Part shown: positions 24,338-35,418 of the stretch, piece by piece | Numbering within the stretch: position 1 is the stretch's first letter | How the letters are laid out: the number at the start of each line of letters is the position of its first letter | Source of the DNA: a virus | Length of the DNA stretch: 64,000 bases | Strand: one strand, 5' to 3' | IMG/VR virus record: IMGVR_UViG_3300044647_001784 | Coordinates: 1 to 64,000 of that record | Notes under the pieces: model-generated | Seen by the model: the letters and a program-made list of their open reading frames with translations, nothing else | Told to the model about the DNA's origin: nothing | The model's database searches: none | Program-made: the position numbers and the translations under genes

Positions 24338-27300
24338 TATATATTCTTCCCCTGTCCAACCATTTTAACATTAACCTTAGCCTTTTGTCCAATAACTGCT
24401 TCTGCTTTGCGAACAATTATATTGGATAGGGCCTCTACATCCATTCCATCAGATGCGTATATGTTTTGGTTAACAGTATAAGATGCTCCAGATGAACCTT
24501 CCCCTCTTATGCCAAATGAAGGTCTATCAAAATTATATCTAGGCATTGCCGCCTCTGGATTAAATGGATTCATTGTAGCAGGTATTATAGACTCATTTTT
24601 ATGAATCAGAGCTAACATATCTTGTGGAACTACATTAATTCCATCTTTAAATTTAGGAACATTTAGTTTTCCATTACTAATATATCCGCCTGTAGCAGCG
24701 GATGTTGAATTATGTATAGCTGGCCAGATTCCTTCTAGCAGTGGTTTAAAAGATTTTCCATATTTTTCATACTGCTCTATAAATCTTTCAAGAGTAGAAG
24801 GCAAAAATTCATCAAGAACTCCATGGGTTTTTATAAGTTCTGATTTTGGCAATATATTTTTTAATAGCTTTATACGGTTTTCTGGGTCTAGCGTGGCAAC
24901 AACGGCATGGAATGTGTCGGAATTTGTTAGCTTTCCGCCAGTATGAACAATGGTGTCCATTAACCATTTTGGACCACCTTTGCCATTTACGGCAAATGCT
25001 TCGTTTAAATATTCTCCCTGGAATAATGATAGCCTGTCTATTAACGCTTTGCTAAGCCTTGCTACGCCTGGGACCCTTTCTCCAGCTAGCATATCCCTTG
25101 CTTCTTCTCTTGACATTTTTAAAACATCAATAAAATATTTTTCTACAGCCGCATAACCCTTTTTGTTTTGTGACCATAGAGAAGGAGCTCCGCCTCGCAT
25201 GTCCCATACCTTTGACATGTCTTCTGGGACTCTAAATAAAGTTTTCCATAACGATCCGCCTTTTTCTGCATTTTTACCTACTGCATACTCTCTTGCCATT
25301 ATTTTTTCTACAGTAGCAAATAAATCAAAATTAAATATGTTTCCGCTTAAAGAAACATTTTTAGAAGATGGAGTTAGTCTATTTAAAAGATCTTCTGGTA
25401 AGTTTCCTCCATGATAAAAATCTTGTTTAAAAAGTTCTTCTAATGAAAGGTCTAGCCCTAGGCCTGTGTCGGCTGTAGTTTTGCTCATATTCATCTTTTT
25501 TGCTGATCTTAGTGCTTGAATACTTCCTACGGGGGTATATCTGTAAAGAAAATCAGATATCATTTTTGGTGAAAATTTTAAAAGTTTCTGTGAGATATTT
25601 TCTTTTGAGAACATTGAAGTTAATTTACCAACTCCATTTTTTAATGGAGTCATGACTGGGTTTATAAATTTATTTTTCATTGCTGCTGCGGCCTCTCCCA
25701 ATGCTTGCATGGGATGGAGTTTAGATGGAGGCAAGTTTGTAAACCAATCATCATCATTTGCAGGCCCTGGTGGAGCACCTGATCCGCTTCGCCTTGGTGG
25801 AGGTGGCCTATTAACTATATCTTCAAAATAAGACTTTCCAGTTGTTGATGTATAGTCAAAAGCATTTTTAAACTTGCGAATTAGACCTTCTGGTTTAAGG
25901 CCTATTGCTTTATATAAATTATTTTGAAGTGGCTTTACTTTACCTAAAGTGTTCCAGGTGACTAATTTTAACAGATCCTTTCCAAGAGACGGTATTTTGC
26001 TAAGCGCTCTAATTAAAGGTGCGCCAAGTGAAGATGACTGTTTTGCTACATTTGCTGTCGGATTTGCAAGTGCCGATCTGGCAGACCCCATTCCAAGAAA
26101 GTTGAGTGGGAAAAGTATTGAACTTAGAGTATCTCCTGATTCAGCCTGTCCAGCCATTTTTCTTAATATTGATCCAGCACCAAGAGCGTCTGCTTTGTTG
26201 TTTGATGTCATGAAAGATGGAAGCATTCCTGCTGCTTCTTTTTGAGATTTTGTTAGCTCTGATACATATCTTTGGAACCAATTTTGTTTTTCTGGAAGAT
26301 TTCTTCCGTGCCTATGCCCAACTGGTCCACCCTTGTGGAACAACAGTGGGCCAAACCCATATGCACCGTTTCCAGAAAAGCCCATAGAGGCTCCAGATCC
26401 TGCTAAACGCATTGGATCTTTATCAATACCCATTCCTGGACCACGATATTTACTTGGCTGCTCAGCCATCTGATGCCAGTAATCTGATTGTTGTGGTGTC
26501 TTTCCAGTAAATTTAAGTCCTGGAATTTCTGTTCCGCCCCAGATGTCTTTACCCTTTGAAGGATTGTATCTTAGCTCTCCCCACCTTCCAGTGCGTGGAT
26601 CTCCAGTTGGCTTTCCGTTGCTCCAGTAATCTGGAAGATCAGGACGCCATGGGAAAAATGGAAGCTGCTGTTTTTGAGGCTTCTGTTTACCTACTGGGCC
26701 ACCTTCTGCTCTTCTAAGGGCTTTGTGCAAAGAATCTACGGCGTCTGGTCCACCAGCTGCATCTACAGCCTTTGCACTAAATACATATTCTCCATCTGAA
26801 AGCATTGCTGGAATTGAATCTGATGTTGCGGTACCTGGACCAGATACTTTTCCGCCTTCATGTAAAGCGGGGCCCTTTGGAGCTGGCCCAGTCCAAATTG
26901 GAGTTCCGCCAGTAGTATTTTGTCTATATCTTTGGCCATCAACTATAAATGTTTCTCCTGGCTGAAGGTCAAGTCTCTTTCTAATAGCGTCACGAGCTTG
27001 TGCATTCAGAACTTGTACTTTTTTGCCATCATACTCTTTAGTTTCTTTGCTGTCAGAATAATCACCAGTTACCTTAATGTTTTCTCTTAGTGCAGGTTTT
27101 CCATTTATTCCCTTGACTGCATCAACAACATCTTTTAGAGTTGCTCCGTCACCTAATGCTTTTACAAGAGCCGTATTTACTCCTGTAGCAGCACCAGATT
27201 TTGCTAGAAGCTCTAATGCGTTTTCATATGGGGCAATTGGAACCTTTTCTGTAACCAACATGCTGCCATTATAATATGTTCTTTCTTTATACTTTGGCAT

Positions 27301-30300
27301 CGCTGCGCCAGTAGCAGCTTGCATTGCAGCTACAAATCCAGCAGACGCTTCTTTATTTTTCTTTGCGTAAGCCTCAACCGTTAATCCTGCTGCTGCAGCA
27401 TTTCCATATAAAGCAGTCATAGAATCATTTACTTTTTTAATTGCTGCTTGTTGCTTATCGTATCTATCTTTTAACTTATCTAAACTTTCTGCAGCAATTG
27501 CTGCTGCGTCTCCAAGCTTTTCTTGCTTGTTTGAAATAGCATCGGCGGCGGCCTTTAAAGGCTTAATTGCGGCTTCGGCAGCGGTATCTATTGCCTTCAT
27601 CTGGGCATCTGTTTGCTGCTGTGAAGTTAGTGACTCTAAATCAATTCTTAGACTTTGTGCCTTTTCCGTATCTCCGACTGCCTCTGCATTTTGTATCTCA
27701 AGTCTAACCTTTTCAATTTGTCTTCCAAGGTTTGCGTCCTCTTGTGCGGCAGATAATGCTTTCTTTCTTGCCTCTGCAAGCTTATTTATAGCCTCTATTT
27801 GTTTATTAAGTGCTTTTAGTCTATCTCTATCAGATATTTGTTCTGCAACTGATTGTCCCTTAAGAGCTTTTGTATAATTCTTAATTTGCTTTTCTAGTTT
27901 ATCAAGTGATGCGTACTGATCTTTTAATATTCCAACTCTGTTTTTTGCAACCACAGCATCAGATATTGCTGCAAACGAATCTGCAATAAGCTTTGTTTGA
28001 GCAGCATTTAATTGAGAAAGATCTCCATTAAATCCTTGGGCCTGTAATCTAATCTTTTGCCATACGCTTACTACAGTATCAGATCCATTAATCATCTTCT
28101 TTACTTCTGGATTTGCTTTTGCCATTTCATCAACTGTTTCTTGAGTAATGGCTGTGCGAGCCTCGCCAGACCTGTTAATTTTGTCTAGCATTATCTTTTC
28201 GGCTTCTGCGTATGTTAGAAGCTCTTTTTTACCACTTACATCTTTTGCTACTTCTCTTGCTCTCTTGGCCATCAAATCATTTATAGCAGTTTCAGTTGCA
28301 GTCAAAGCTGTGTTTAGTGACATAGCTCTTTCTTTGCTGCCCTGATCTCTTGTGTCCGCTCCAAAACTTGTTACAGCAGAAACTGCAGCACTTTGTGGAT
28401 CTGTAATATTTTTAAACTTTGCATTACCAATTGTTGCAGTAATTGATTGATCTTTTTTATTTGAAAGCTGAAGCATGGTGAAAACCTTTTTAGTTGCTTC
28501 ATCTGCAGACATGCCAGCTGCAATTAAAGACTCTTTAATTCTACGAACAGCATCTGGAACTTTTTCTGAAGGCTGTCTATCTAGAACTGCTATTTGCTCT
28601 GCAAATGTTTCTTTGACTTCCTTCTTAAGCTTTTTATACTCTGCAATTGTCATCTGGAATGGGGTTCCGCCATCCTTCATACTTTCATATACAAGCTTAT
28701 TTGCAGCAGCTAGATCTTCTGAGTCCTGAATAGTATCTTTTATCTTTGACCCGAAATCAGTAAATCTAAGACCAGCTTTTTTAGCAGCCTCTGCGGTTAA
28801 ACCAAAACTTTGTATGTTAAGTTCTTGTCCTCGTTTATAGTGTCCCCACATTTTGTATGCAGCATATCCTGCTGCAGCAACTGCAGCTAATGGCGCAACC
28901 AAGCCTGCTACTCCAGCGGCTGTTGCTGCAAGTCCTGCTTTTACAGCTCCTGCTGCAACTGCTTTACCAGCCATTGATGTAACTAATTTTCCAGCGCCTT
29001 GCATAATAGCTGGACCAGCCATCGACCCAACCATTGAGCCCATCATCATTCCATTTTGTCCACCAACAGCATTTCCTATTGCTCCACCTGCTGCCATTCC
29101 GCCGATTGTTCCAACTAGCATTCCGCCAGCGCCACTACCAAAAGGTCTATCTGGATCTGCTCCCATTCCCTTGCTCTTTAGGAATTGCAATGGGTGCATC
29201 ATTGCTGCAGTTGTATATTTTGCATTTGTTGAAAATGCTGTGCCTGCTCGTTTTGCTTTGCTTACACCTGAATCTTCTCCGAACGCAGCTGGTCCATATG
29301 ATTGCCCAACTCCAGCTGCGAGTGAGCCAGGAACACCATATGCTAATATTTGAGATCCGCCAGGGCTGTAAGTAGAAGTAAATCTTCTTACTGTCGAAGC
29401 AATTGAAGTTGAAGCTGCTGTAGATGTTGTTTTAATTGATGTTCCAAGTTTTTGAATACTTCCAGTTAATGCCATCATTGATGAATTAATTTCTGAGCCC
29501 ATCATTCTGGCTCTAACAACTAATTTGTCGGATGAAATCTTTAGCCTACTAGCAATAGATCCTATTGCAGAATCTATAGCCTGGTTTGCTCTTTGAAGAG
29601 GCACTGATGGGACATAAGGCAATGATCCTTGAATAGTTGGAACGTTTGTTCTTACCCCTCCATTTCCAATTATTGTTGTTGTTCCAACAGATAGTGGGCC
29701 AGGCTTAGGTGGTGTTCCAACAACTGGCATTGGAGTTCTAGATGCAGCAAGGTTATTTAAATAGAGCTGTCCCATAGCTCTTTGGCTTGGGTCTCCTGAT
29801 TTTAAAAGACGCTTTGCATGCTCTTTAGATGTAATCTGACTAACATCAGTAATCTTTTCACCATAAAAATCTTTACTTCGCTTAATTAATCCACCAAGTG
29901 CAAACTGTGGGATTATGTTGCCGCTTTGTAGCGGACTAAATATTTCTGGACCCTTTTCTCCAACTAAATAACTTTGACCTGGAGATACTGGTCCGCCCAT
30001 TTCTCTTTCTCCGTCAATGCCGAATATCTTTTTCTTAAGCTCAGCTGTGATTGGAGTATCTTTTTTAGAGTCCCAATTTAAATATCTTCTTTTAAGTATG
30101 TCTCTATCAATTGGTGACAGCTGCTTAAAAGCAGATCTGTCTGAAATTAAGTCGCTTGCGGCTTTTCTAATAACAGCATCTAGTGAACTTGGCTCAAGCG
30201 CATTTCTTAAAGATCCGTCTGGACCCTTAACATATCCGTAAGGCTTTTCTTTAGCTAATGCTGCAGCGAATTTGTCATATAGAAGTTTTTGTGAATACGG

Positions 30301-33300
30301 TCTTAGTCCAGTACTTGCAAATAAAGTCTCTGCTGCTTTAATAGATAAAGAGCTAACTCCCCATGGAGCTGACTCATACATGCTAGGCTTTGGTGCACCT
30401 GTTGGCCCAAACCCTGCACCAATTCTTCTCATTGCTAATGACTTTAGAACATTTATTATTCCTCCGCCATTAAATCCATTAAGCGGAGTTTTAAATGAAT
30501 TGTCGCTAAGAGATATAGCATGACCTCTCTGGCGTATTCTTAGCTCTGCTTCGTCTTTTAATTTCTTTAATGCTGCTGGTGTTAGTGCTTTAGGAGGAGA
30601 AACTTTTACAGCAGAGTGAATTCCATGAAACTCTTCCCAATTTACTCTTCTTCCTTCCTCTAATCTTTTTATCATTGCAGCATAAACTGCTGCCTCTGTT
30701 GGATTTAGGTCGCCAAACTTAGCAATTGTTTCTTTTAGTTTTGGAAGTACTTCATCAATTTCATCAATCATTTTTTGATGATACTGTTGTGGCGTCATGC
30801 CTTTTGGAATATTAAGAGTTGCTTCTGCAAAGAATCTCTTAGCTCCGCCTTTTACTCCAAGTAAATTGATCCGTGCCATCTCTTGCATAGACGGCATTTT
30901 GTCGATCCATTCTCCATCTTTCCATTCTCCATGGAATCTTCTCTTTCCAGAAGCTCTATCGTATACTCCATCTGTTCCTGTATCATTAACGTTTCTTCCA
31001 GATATGTTGTCTCTACTTAAATCTTTATCTCCTCTTAGGTTGGCAGCAACCAATTGTTTAAAGTAAGCTTTTTCATCAAACACCCCACTTTGAGTAGCAA
31101 AGGCTTTATCGTAAGGAGATTCAAGAACAATAAGTTTTCTTCTGCCAGCTGGATCTGTAGGGTCAATCATTGTTCTAATTTCTTGTGTAGGAGAGTGCAT
31201 TTCATGCCCACCCCTTACAATCATTGTCGCACGTTGTTGTGAAAGGGCTGCGTCTTCATCCATTACTGGCTTAACAAATACTTTTGATCCGTCTGGCTTT
31301 ATATATACTCCACCAATTCCTTCTACTGGGAAACTATGTCCAGTTGTAGGAGTATCAAGCTTACCGAAATTAGTTGGTGGCATTGTTGAATATTTACCAG
31401 TTCTAACTCCAGCATCAATTTCTTCCATAGTAAGTCTAGCTTGTCTTTGTTTTTCTACCTGCTTAATACTTCTAGGCATTCCGAGGAATAATCTTCCGTA
31501 GTTAAACTTTCCAGGCTTTACTTTTCCTCCGACAATTCCGCCTGAATTTTTTCTCTCTACTACATTTCTTTGTAATTCTTTTAGTTTCGCAGCAGATCCT
31601 CCTGCTGAAACTATACTTGAATCAATAAGCGGTATAAATGAATCAAAGGTTATGTCTCCCTTTTCATCTCCAATTTTCTTTGACTCTTTGCCCCTAAGAA
31701 TAGCTTTAATCTTTTGGTCAATTTCTTTTTCTGTATCTGCCCATTTTTCTTGAGGAACTCCAGATTTACGCATCAGCCTATCGTACTTGCCAGTTCGACC
31801 CATGTTTCTATCTAAAAAGTCTTTAGCTAAAAGTGTGCCTTGGTTTGCCTGCAAGTTAGATTGAGCGTCATAGTCAACAGTGTATTTGCTAACATATCTC
31901 TTTCCATTTATTACAACCGCTCTTGTTAAATGTGTTGCATGTATAATCTTGTTAAGGTCAAGAGGAGGTAATTCATTCTCAGCTAGTTTTTTAGCTAGTG
32001 CTCCTTTATTAGACTCTAGGTGTCCTGCTTCTATTGCAAATGCGTCCCTTCCTCTTGGTGCACCTCTTTCAGCAGCTTTTTTTGTAGTTTCTATAGAAGC
32101 AGAAAATTCTTCTATAACTTTTGCTGCTTTTCTTCTTTCAGATGGAGATAATGATCTCATGTAGTCATCTATAGCTGCATTTGTTGATGCGCCTCTAGTG
32201 ACCCAAGTTCTTCCTCCATATGATCCTATAATTTGCGTATCTCTTCCACGTGGATCTAGTCTTGTTTTATTTTTTTGCTCTGCAAGTTCAGCTACTCGTT
32301 TTCTATATTCAGATATCTTATCTTTAAAAAGTGGTCTTATAGTAAGTGCAGGAACTCCATAACTAGATCTAGACAGCTTAATTTTTCCTCCAGCTGCATG
32401 CTGTGGAAGAGGAACTCCATTATTTGCTGCATCTACTGCTCTGAAAAGTTCTGGGTTATCTTGAATGCCTGGACCAAATACTGTTTCTTTTGGTGTAAGT
32501 AAAGCAGTTATGTTGCTTCCAGAATTATCATATGTAGATGGTGCAGCTGCAACCAGTGGAGCATTTCTTGGATCCATTGATGCAGATTGGTTTAATACAT
32601 ATCCTCCTAGTGGAACATCTCCCATTCTGTCATCATATGTTATAGATGCTGGACCAGTAACCTGAGTTTTATTTGGGCCAAACGATTCTATTTTTCCGCC
32701 AGTATTAAATCTAGGCTTTGTTGTATGAATACTATATCCAGCACCAGAAGTTCTAACTCCCAAACCTCTTGCAATTGCATCCACCATTTTTGCAGTTTCT
32801 GTTTTGTGGAAAAGCTCTTTCATATTAGACTTTCCAGTTGCGCTTACAACTGGCTGGCTAGTTAATGGTACTGTAGTTAAGCTAATAGTTCTTGCTTGAG
32901 CGGCGGCAACACCTTGTGCTGTTTGAACCATCATTGCTTCAACCTGAGCATTTAATGCAAATATTTTAGCTCTTGCGGCTTCTACAGTAATCTTTCCAGC
33001 CTGCAGTTGTTGAACTATCAATGCTGTTTCATCTGCAGCAAGGGTAGTTATTCTTGTCATTTGTGGTAGAAGTGCCTGGTAAGAATCTGCAAGCGATGCT
33101 GTTATTGTTCCTGTTGCAGCAACTTCTGTCTTAAGTATTGCTAATTCTGCCTTTGATTGCATAGCAATTGCTGCAGTCATTGAGTGCCACTTGGCAGCTT
33201 CTGATGCAACTATTCCATTAGAAACTCCATTGACTGCAGTAACTCCATGAATTCTTGGAAGATCCTCGTGCATATATGTTTGTGGTGAATTTGAAAGTCT

Positions 33301-35415
33301 TAGATTTACTGGCTTAGGACCAGGAACTGTAGAGAATATTGTTTCATCTGCTCTTTGTTGAGGAGTCTTAGATCCAGTTGGTATAACATGTGACATGTCT
33401 CTTGAGTATGGCCTACCTACAAGAGGATTGTCTTTGTCTACAATTCTTCCGCCGCCCGAAAGCACTGTGCTTCCTCCAACTGTAGAAATTCCATTGGATG
33501 TCGCAACTGTTGCGCTCATAGCACTTGCTTTTAATCTATCAAATGAGGCTGCTAAAGTAAGTACTGCATCTGAGAATGTAGCAGCCGCCTTAGTATCGCT
33601 ATAGAATGACTGCTCTACAGTTTTAGCAGCAGCAGATGCTGCCATTAATTCTGGTGTTAATAATTTAAATCCAGTTCCGCCCTTACCAATATTTTTAAGA
33701 GCTAATACTCCCTTAATTATGTATCCAAAGAAGTTTGCAAGCACACCAGTAAGCATGATGATAGGACCAGCAATTGCTGTAAGCCCGCCAATAAATCCTA
33801 GTACTGCTTTAATTGGTGCTGGTAGATTCCCAATAAACTTTAAAATGCCATCAATAGCATTTAATACAAATGCACCAATTTTTAAGAACTGATCTCCAAC
33901 TACAGCCAGTTCTGCCTTAACAGATTCGAGTGCTCTTCTGTATTTACCAGATGCAGACTCTGTAAGCGCTGTTAATTCTCGTGCTGAAATTGCAGCTAAG
34001 TCTTGTGTACTTGCTTTCATCAAGTCTAAGACTTGAAGAGTCTGGCTTCCTTCTTTACCTAAGTTTTCGAATAAAGCATTTATTCTAGCAAACTGGAACT
34101 TTCCAAATAGCTGCTCAATTGCTCTTGCTCTTTGTAATGGCTCAAGTGAATCTAATGAATCCTTTAATGCCATTATTGTGCCAGTTAAATTTCCAGCATT
34201 TTTATTTACAATGCCAGATAAGTCTATGCCAAACCCCATGAACATTTCTTTTGCAACCTTTGTGGGGTTGATAACAGATGCTAAAGCAGACTTTAATGCG
34301 TTAGCACCTTCTGATGCATTAATTCCACCTTCACGCATAGCAGTTAAATAAAGTGCAAGGTCTTGTACATCTCCGCCCAAAGCCTGAACAACTGGTCCTG
34401 CTTTTGGAATAGCAGTTACTAAGTCATCTAGAGTAGTAGACGTCTGGTTTTCAACTGCGTTCAAGAAGTCAATAGACTCAGCAAGCTCCATCGTATTTTG
34501 ACCGAAGGCTGTCTGAATTGCAAGTGTGGCCTTCATGGCTTCTTGTCTATCTACTTCACCAAGAATTGCAAGTCTAGTTGTTTGTCTTGTAGAGTCTATA
34601 AGATCTGCGCCTTGTTTTCCAGTTGCAGCAATATCTGCTGCTAAAGCGATAGTCTCTGTAAAGTTTGCTCCTAGTCCAGAAGCTAATTCTCTAGAAACTG
34701 CCATAACATCTTTGCGAACTTGAAGAAGATCAGCGCTTGATGTTGCAGTTAATCCTCCGTAAACTTTTGTTAAGCGAGTTAATTCTTGATCTGCTTCTTT
34801 AAATGCTTTTGCTGCAGCCATACCAAATGCTGCTAAAGGAACTGTAAGACCAACTGTTAGCTGTCTACCAGCCCACTGTGTATTCTTACCCCAGTTAATT
34901 AGCTGATTAGATCCATCCATCATAACCTTATTCATGATGGCTAGCTCTTGTCTTAGAAGCGCTGACTTATTCTTTGTAACGTCTAGTCCAGATTGAACCA
35001 TTACGTTGTATTGCATTAATCCTTGTGCATTTTTACCAATAGGCTGAATTATTGCATTCTCAAGCATAACCTGCTGCTTGGCTAAATCTCTAACTAGTGA
35101 GCTAGTCTTTTGTGTATGACCTTGCCAAGTTCTAAAGTATTGGCCAAGCTTCATTCTTCCGCTATCTAGGTTTTGACCAAACTTAGATACGTCTGAAGTT
35201 AATGTTACAAAGTGTCTAGAGAACTGACCAGTGGAGCGCATGGTTTCGTCAAACTGACGATTCATGACTCCAACCTGGCTAGTCAGATTCTTATTTAAAC
35301 CAATTGTTGTAGCTTGGAGTTTTAAGAGTTGCTGAGTAACCGCTTGTAACTGCGCTGTTAGGCTAGAAAAATTAGCCGTCGCAGTTATGTTGGTTACTAT
35401 ATTTTGATCTGCCAA
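24337..35415 (-). CDS. Giant tail tape measure protein, 3692 aa, with embedded domains
   Basis: The longest gene in the window. The start is TTG 35415 with AGGAG six bases upstream. Residues about 1-480 are the classical tape-measure core. There are hydrophobic segments around residues 510-590 and a Gly/Ala-rich one near 2100-2200 that could cross a membrane during DNA injection. Tape-measure linker motifs recur (YLVGEKGPEIFSP, SDSIPAMLSDGEYVFSA), with coiled-coil blocks between. Two segments look like inserted enzymes. Residues about 1350-1640 have a GIGG loop (1366-1369), K1382 and a DNISGRN element near N1470. Residues about 3330-3570 have FYHGG (H3335) and AREYA (Y3377). No lytic transglycosylase or peptidase motif was recognised. 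It sets tail length and is ejected into the host. Confidence 0.93.
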   Translation of the reverse strand: MADQNIVTNITATANFSSLTAQLQAVTQQLLKLQATTIGLNKNLTSQVGVMNRQFDETMRSTGQFSRHFVTLTSDVSKFGQNLDSGRMKLGQYFRTWQGHTQKTSSLVRDLAKQQVMLENAIIQPIGKNAQGLMQYNVMVQSGLDVTKNKSALLRQELAIMNKVMMDGSNQLINWGKNTQWAGRQLTVGLTVPLAAFGMAAAKAFKEADQELTRLTKVYGGLTATSSADLLQVRKDVMAVSRELASGLGANFTETIALAADIAATGKQGADLIDSTRQTTRLAILGEVDRQEAMKATLAIQTAFGQNTMELAESIDFLNAVENQTSTTLDDLVTAIPKAGPVVQALGGDVQDLALYLTAMREGGINASEGANALKSALASVINPTKVAKEMFMGFGIDLSGIVNKNAGNLTGTIMALKDSLDSLEPLQRARAIEQLFGKFQFARINALFENLGKEGSQTLQVLDLMKASTQDLAAISARELTALTESASGKYRRALESVKAELAVVGDQFLKIGAFVLNAIDGILKFIGNLPAPIKAVLGFIGGLTAIAGPIIMLTGVLANFFGYIIKGVLALKNIGKGGTGFKLLTPELMAASAAAKTVEQSFYSDTKAAATFSDAVLTLAASFDRLKASAMSATVATSNGISTVGGSTVLSGGGRIVDKDNPLVGRPYSRDMSHVIPTGSKTPQQRADETIFSTVPGPKPVNLRLSNSPQTYMHEDLPRIHGVTAVNGVSNGIVASEAAKWHSMTAAIAMQSKAELAILKTEVAATGTITASLADSYQALLPQMTRITTLAADETALIVQQLQAGKITVEAARAKIFALNAQVEAMMVQTAQGVAAAQARTISLTTVPLTSQPVVSATGKSNMKELFHKTETAKMVDAIARGLGVRTSGAGYSIHTTKPRFNTGGKIESFGPNKTQVTGPASITYDDRMGDVPLGGYVLNQSASMDPRNAPLVAAAPSTYDNSGSNITALLTPKETVFGPGIQDNPELFRAVDAANNGVPLPQHAAGGKIKLSRSSYGVPALTIRPLFKDKISEYRKRVAELAEQKNKTRLDPRGRDTQIIGSYGGRTWVTRGASTNAAIDDYMRSLSPSERRKAAKVIEEFSASIETTKKAAERGAPRGRDAFAIEAGHLESNKGALAKKLAENELPPLDLNKIIHATHLTRAVVINGKRYVSKYTVDYDAQSNLQANQGTLLAKDFLDRNMGRTGKYDRLMRKSGVPQEKWADTEKEIDQKIKAILRGKESKKIGDEKGDITFDSFIPLIDSSIVSAGGSAAKLKELQRNVVERKNSGGIVGGKVKPGKFNYGRLFLGMPRSIKQVEKQRQARLTMEEIDAGVRTGKYSTMPPTNFGKLDTPTTGHSFPVEGIGGVYIKPDGSKVFVKPVMDEDAALSQQRATMIVRGGHEMHSPTQEIRTMIDPTDPAGRRKLIVLESPYDKAFATQSGVFDEKAYFKQLVAANLRGDKDLSRDNISGRNVNDTGTDGVYDRASGKRRFHGEWKDGEWIDKMPSMQEMARINLLGVKGGAKRFFAEATLNIPKGMTPQQYHQKMIDEIDEVLPKLKETIAKFGDLNPTEAAVYAAMIKRLEEGRRVNWEEFHGIHSAVKVSPPKALTPAALKKLKDEAELRIRQRGHAISLSDNSFKTPLNGFNGGGIINVLKSLAMRRIGAGFGPTGAPKPSMYESAPWGVSSLSIKAAETLFASTGLRPYSQKLLYDKFAAALAKEKPYGYVKGPDGSLRNALEPSSLDAVIRKAASDLISDRSAFKQLSPIDRDILKRRYLNWDSKKDTPITAELKKKIFGIDGEREMGGPVSPGQSYLVGEKGPEIFSPLQSGNIIPQFALGGLIKRSKDFYGEKITDVSQITSKEHAKRLLKSGDPSQRAMGQLYLNNLAASRTPMPVVGTPPKPGPLSVGTTTIIGNGGVRTNVPTIQGSLPYVPSVPLQRANQAIDSAIGSIASRLKISSDKLVVRARMMGSEINSSMMALTGSIQKLGTSIKTTSTAASTSIASTVRRFTSTYSPGGSQILAYGVPGSLAAGVGQSYGPAAFGEDSGVSKAKRAGTAFSTNAKYTTAAMMHPLQFLKSKGMGADPDRPFGSGAGGMLVGTIGGMAAGGAIGNAVGGQNGMMMGSMVGSMAGPAIMQGAGKLVTSMAGKAVAAGAVKAGLAATAAGVAGLVAPLAAVAAAGYAAYKMWGHYKRGQELNIQSFGLTAEAAKKAGLRFTDFGSKIKDTIQDSEDLAAANKLVYESMKDGGTPFQMTIAEYKKLKKEVKETFAEQIAVLDRQPSEKVPDAVRRIKESLIAAGMSADEATKKVFTMLQLSNKKDQSITATIGNAKFKNITDPQSAAVSAVTSFGADTRDQGSKERAMSLNTALTATETAINDLMAKRAREVAKDVSGKKELLTYAEAEKIMLDKINRSGEARTAITQETVDEMAKANPEVKKMINGSDTVVSVWQKIRLQAQGFNGDLSQLNAAQTKLIADSFAAISDAVVAKNRVGILKDQYASLDKLEKQIKNYTKALKGQSVAEQISDRDRLKALNKQIEAINKLAEARKKALSAAQEDANLGRQIEKVRLEIQNAEAVGDTEKAQSLRIDLESLTSQQQTDAQMKAIDTAAEAAIKPLKAAADAISNKQEKLGDAAAIAAESLDKLKDRYDKQQAAIKKVNDSMTALYGNAAAAGLTVEAYAKKNKEASAGFVAAMQAATGAAMPKYKERTYYNGSMLVTEKVPIAPYENALELLAKSGAATGVNTALVKALGDGATLKDVVDAVKGINGKPALRENIKVTGDYSDSKETKEYDGKKVQVLNAQARDAIRKRLDLQPGETFIVDGQRYRQNTTGGTPIWTGPAPKGPALHEGGKVSGPGTATSDSIPAMLSDGEYVFSAKAVDAAGGPDAVDSLHKALRRAEGGPVGKQKPQKQQLPFFPWRPDLPDYWSNGKPTGDPRTGRWGELRYNPSKGKDIWGGTEIPGLKFTGKTPQQSDYWHQMAEQPSKYRGPGMGIDKDPMRLAGSGASMGFSGNGAYGFGPLLFHKGGPVGHRHGRNLPEKQNWFQRYVSELTKSQKEAAGMLPSFMTSNNKADALGAGSILRKMAGQAESGDTLSSILFPLNFLGMGSARSALANPTANVAKQSSSLGAPLIRALSKIPSLGKDLLKLVTWNTLGKVKPLQNNLYKAIGLKPEGLIRKFKNAFDYTSTTGKSYFEDIVNRPPPPRRSGSGAPPGPANDDDWFTNLPPSKLHPMQALGEAAAAMKNKFINPVMTPLKNGVGKLTSMFSKENISQKLLKFSPKMISDFLYRYTPVGSIQALRSAKKMNMSKTTADTGLGLDLSLEELFKQDFYHGGNLPEDLLNRLTPSSKNVSLSGNIFNFDLFATVEKIMAREYAVGKNAEKGGSLWKTLFRVPEDMSKVWDMRGGAPSLWSQNKKGYAAVEKYFIDVLKMSREEARDMLAGERVPGVARLSKALIDRLSLFQGEYLNEAFAVNGKGGPKWLMDTIVHTGGKLTNSDTFHAVVATLDPENRIKLLKNILPKSELIKTHGVLDEFLPSTLERFIEQYEKYGKSFKPLLEGIWPAIHNSTSAATGGYISNGKLNVPKFKDGINVVPQDMLALIHKNESIIPATMNPFNPEAAMPRYNFDRPSFGIRGEGSSGASYTVNQNIYASDGMDVEALSNIIVRKAEAVIGQKAKVNVKMVGQGKNI

Positions 35416-35418
35416 CTC

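Noticed and set aside
28853-29353. 166-codon plus-strand frame rich in Ala and Pro
   Set aside because: It is the antisense of the Gly/Ala-rich hydrophobic segment of the tape measure protein and shows no domain.
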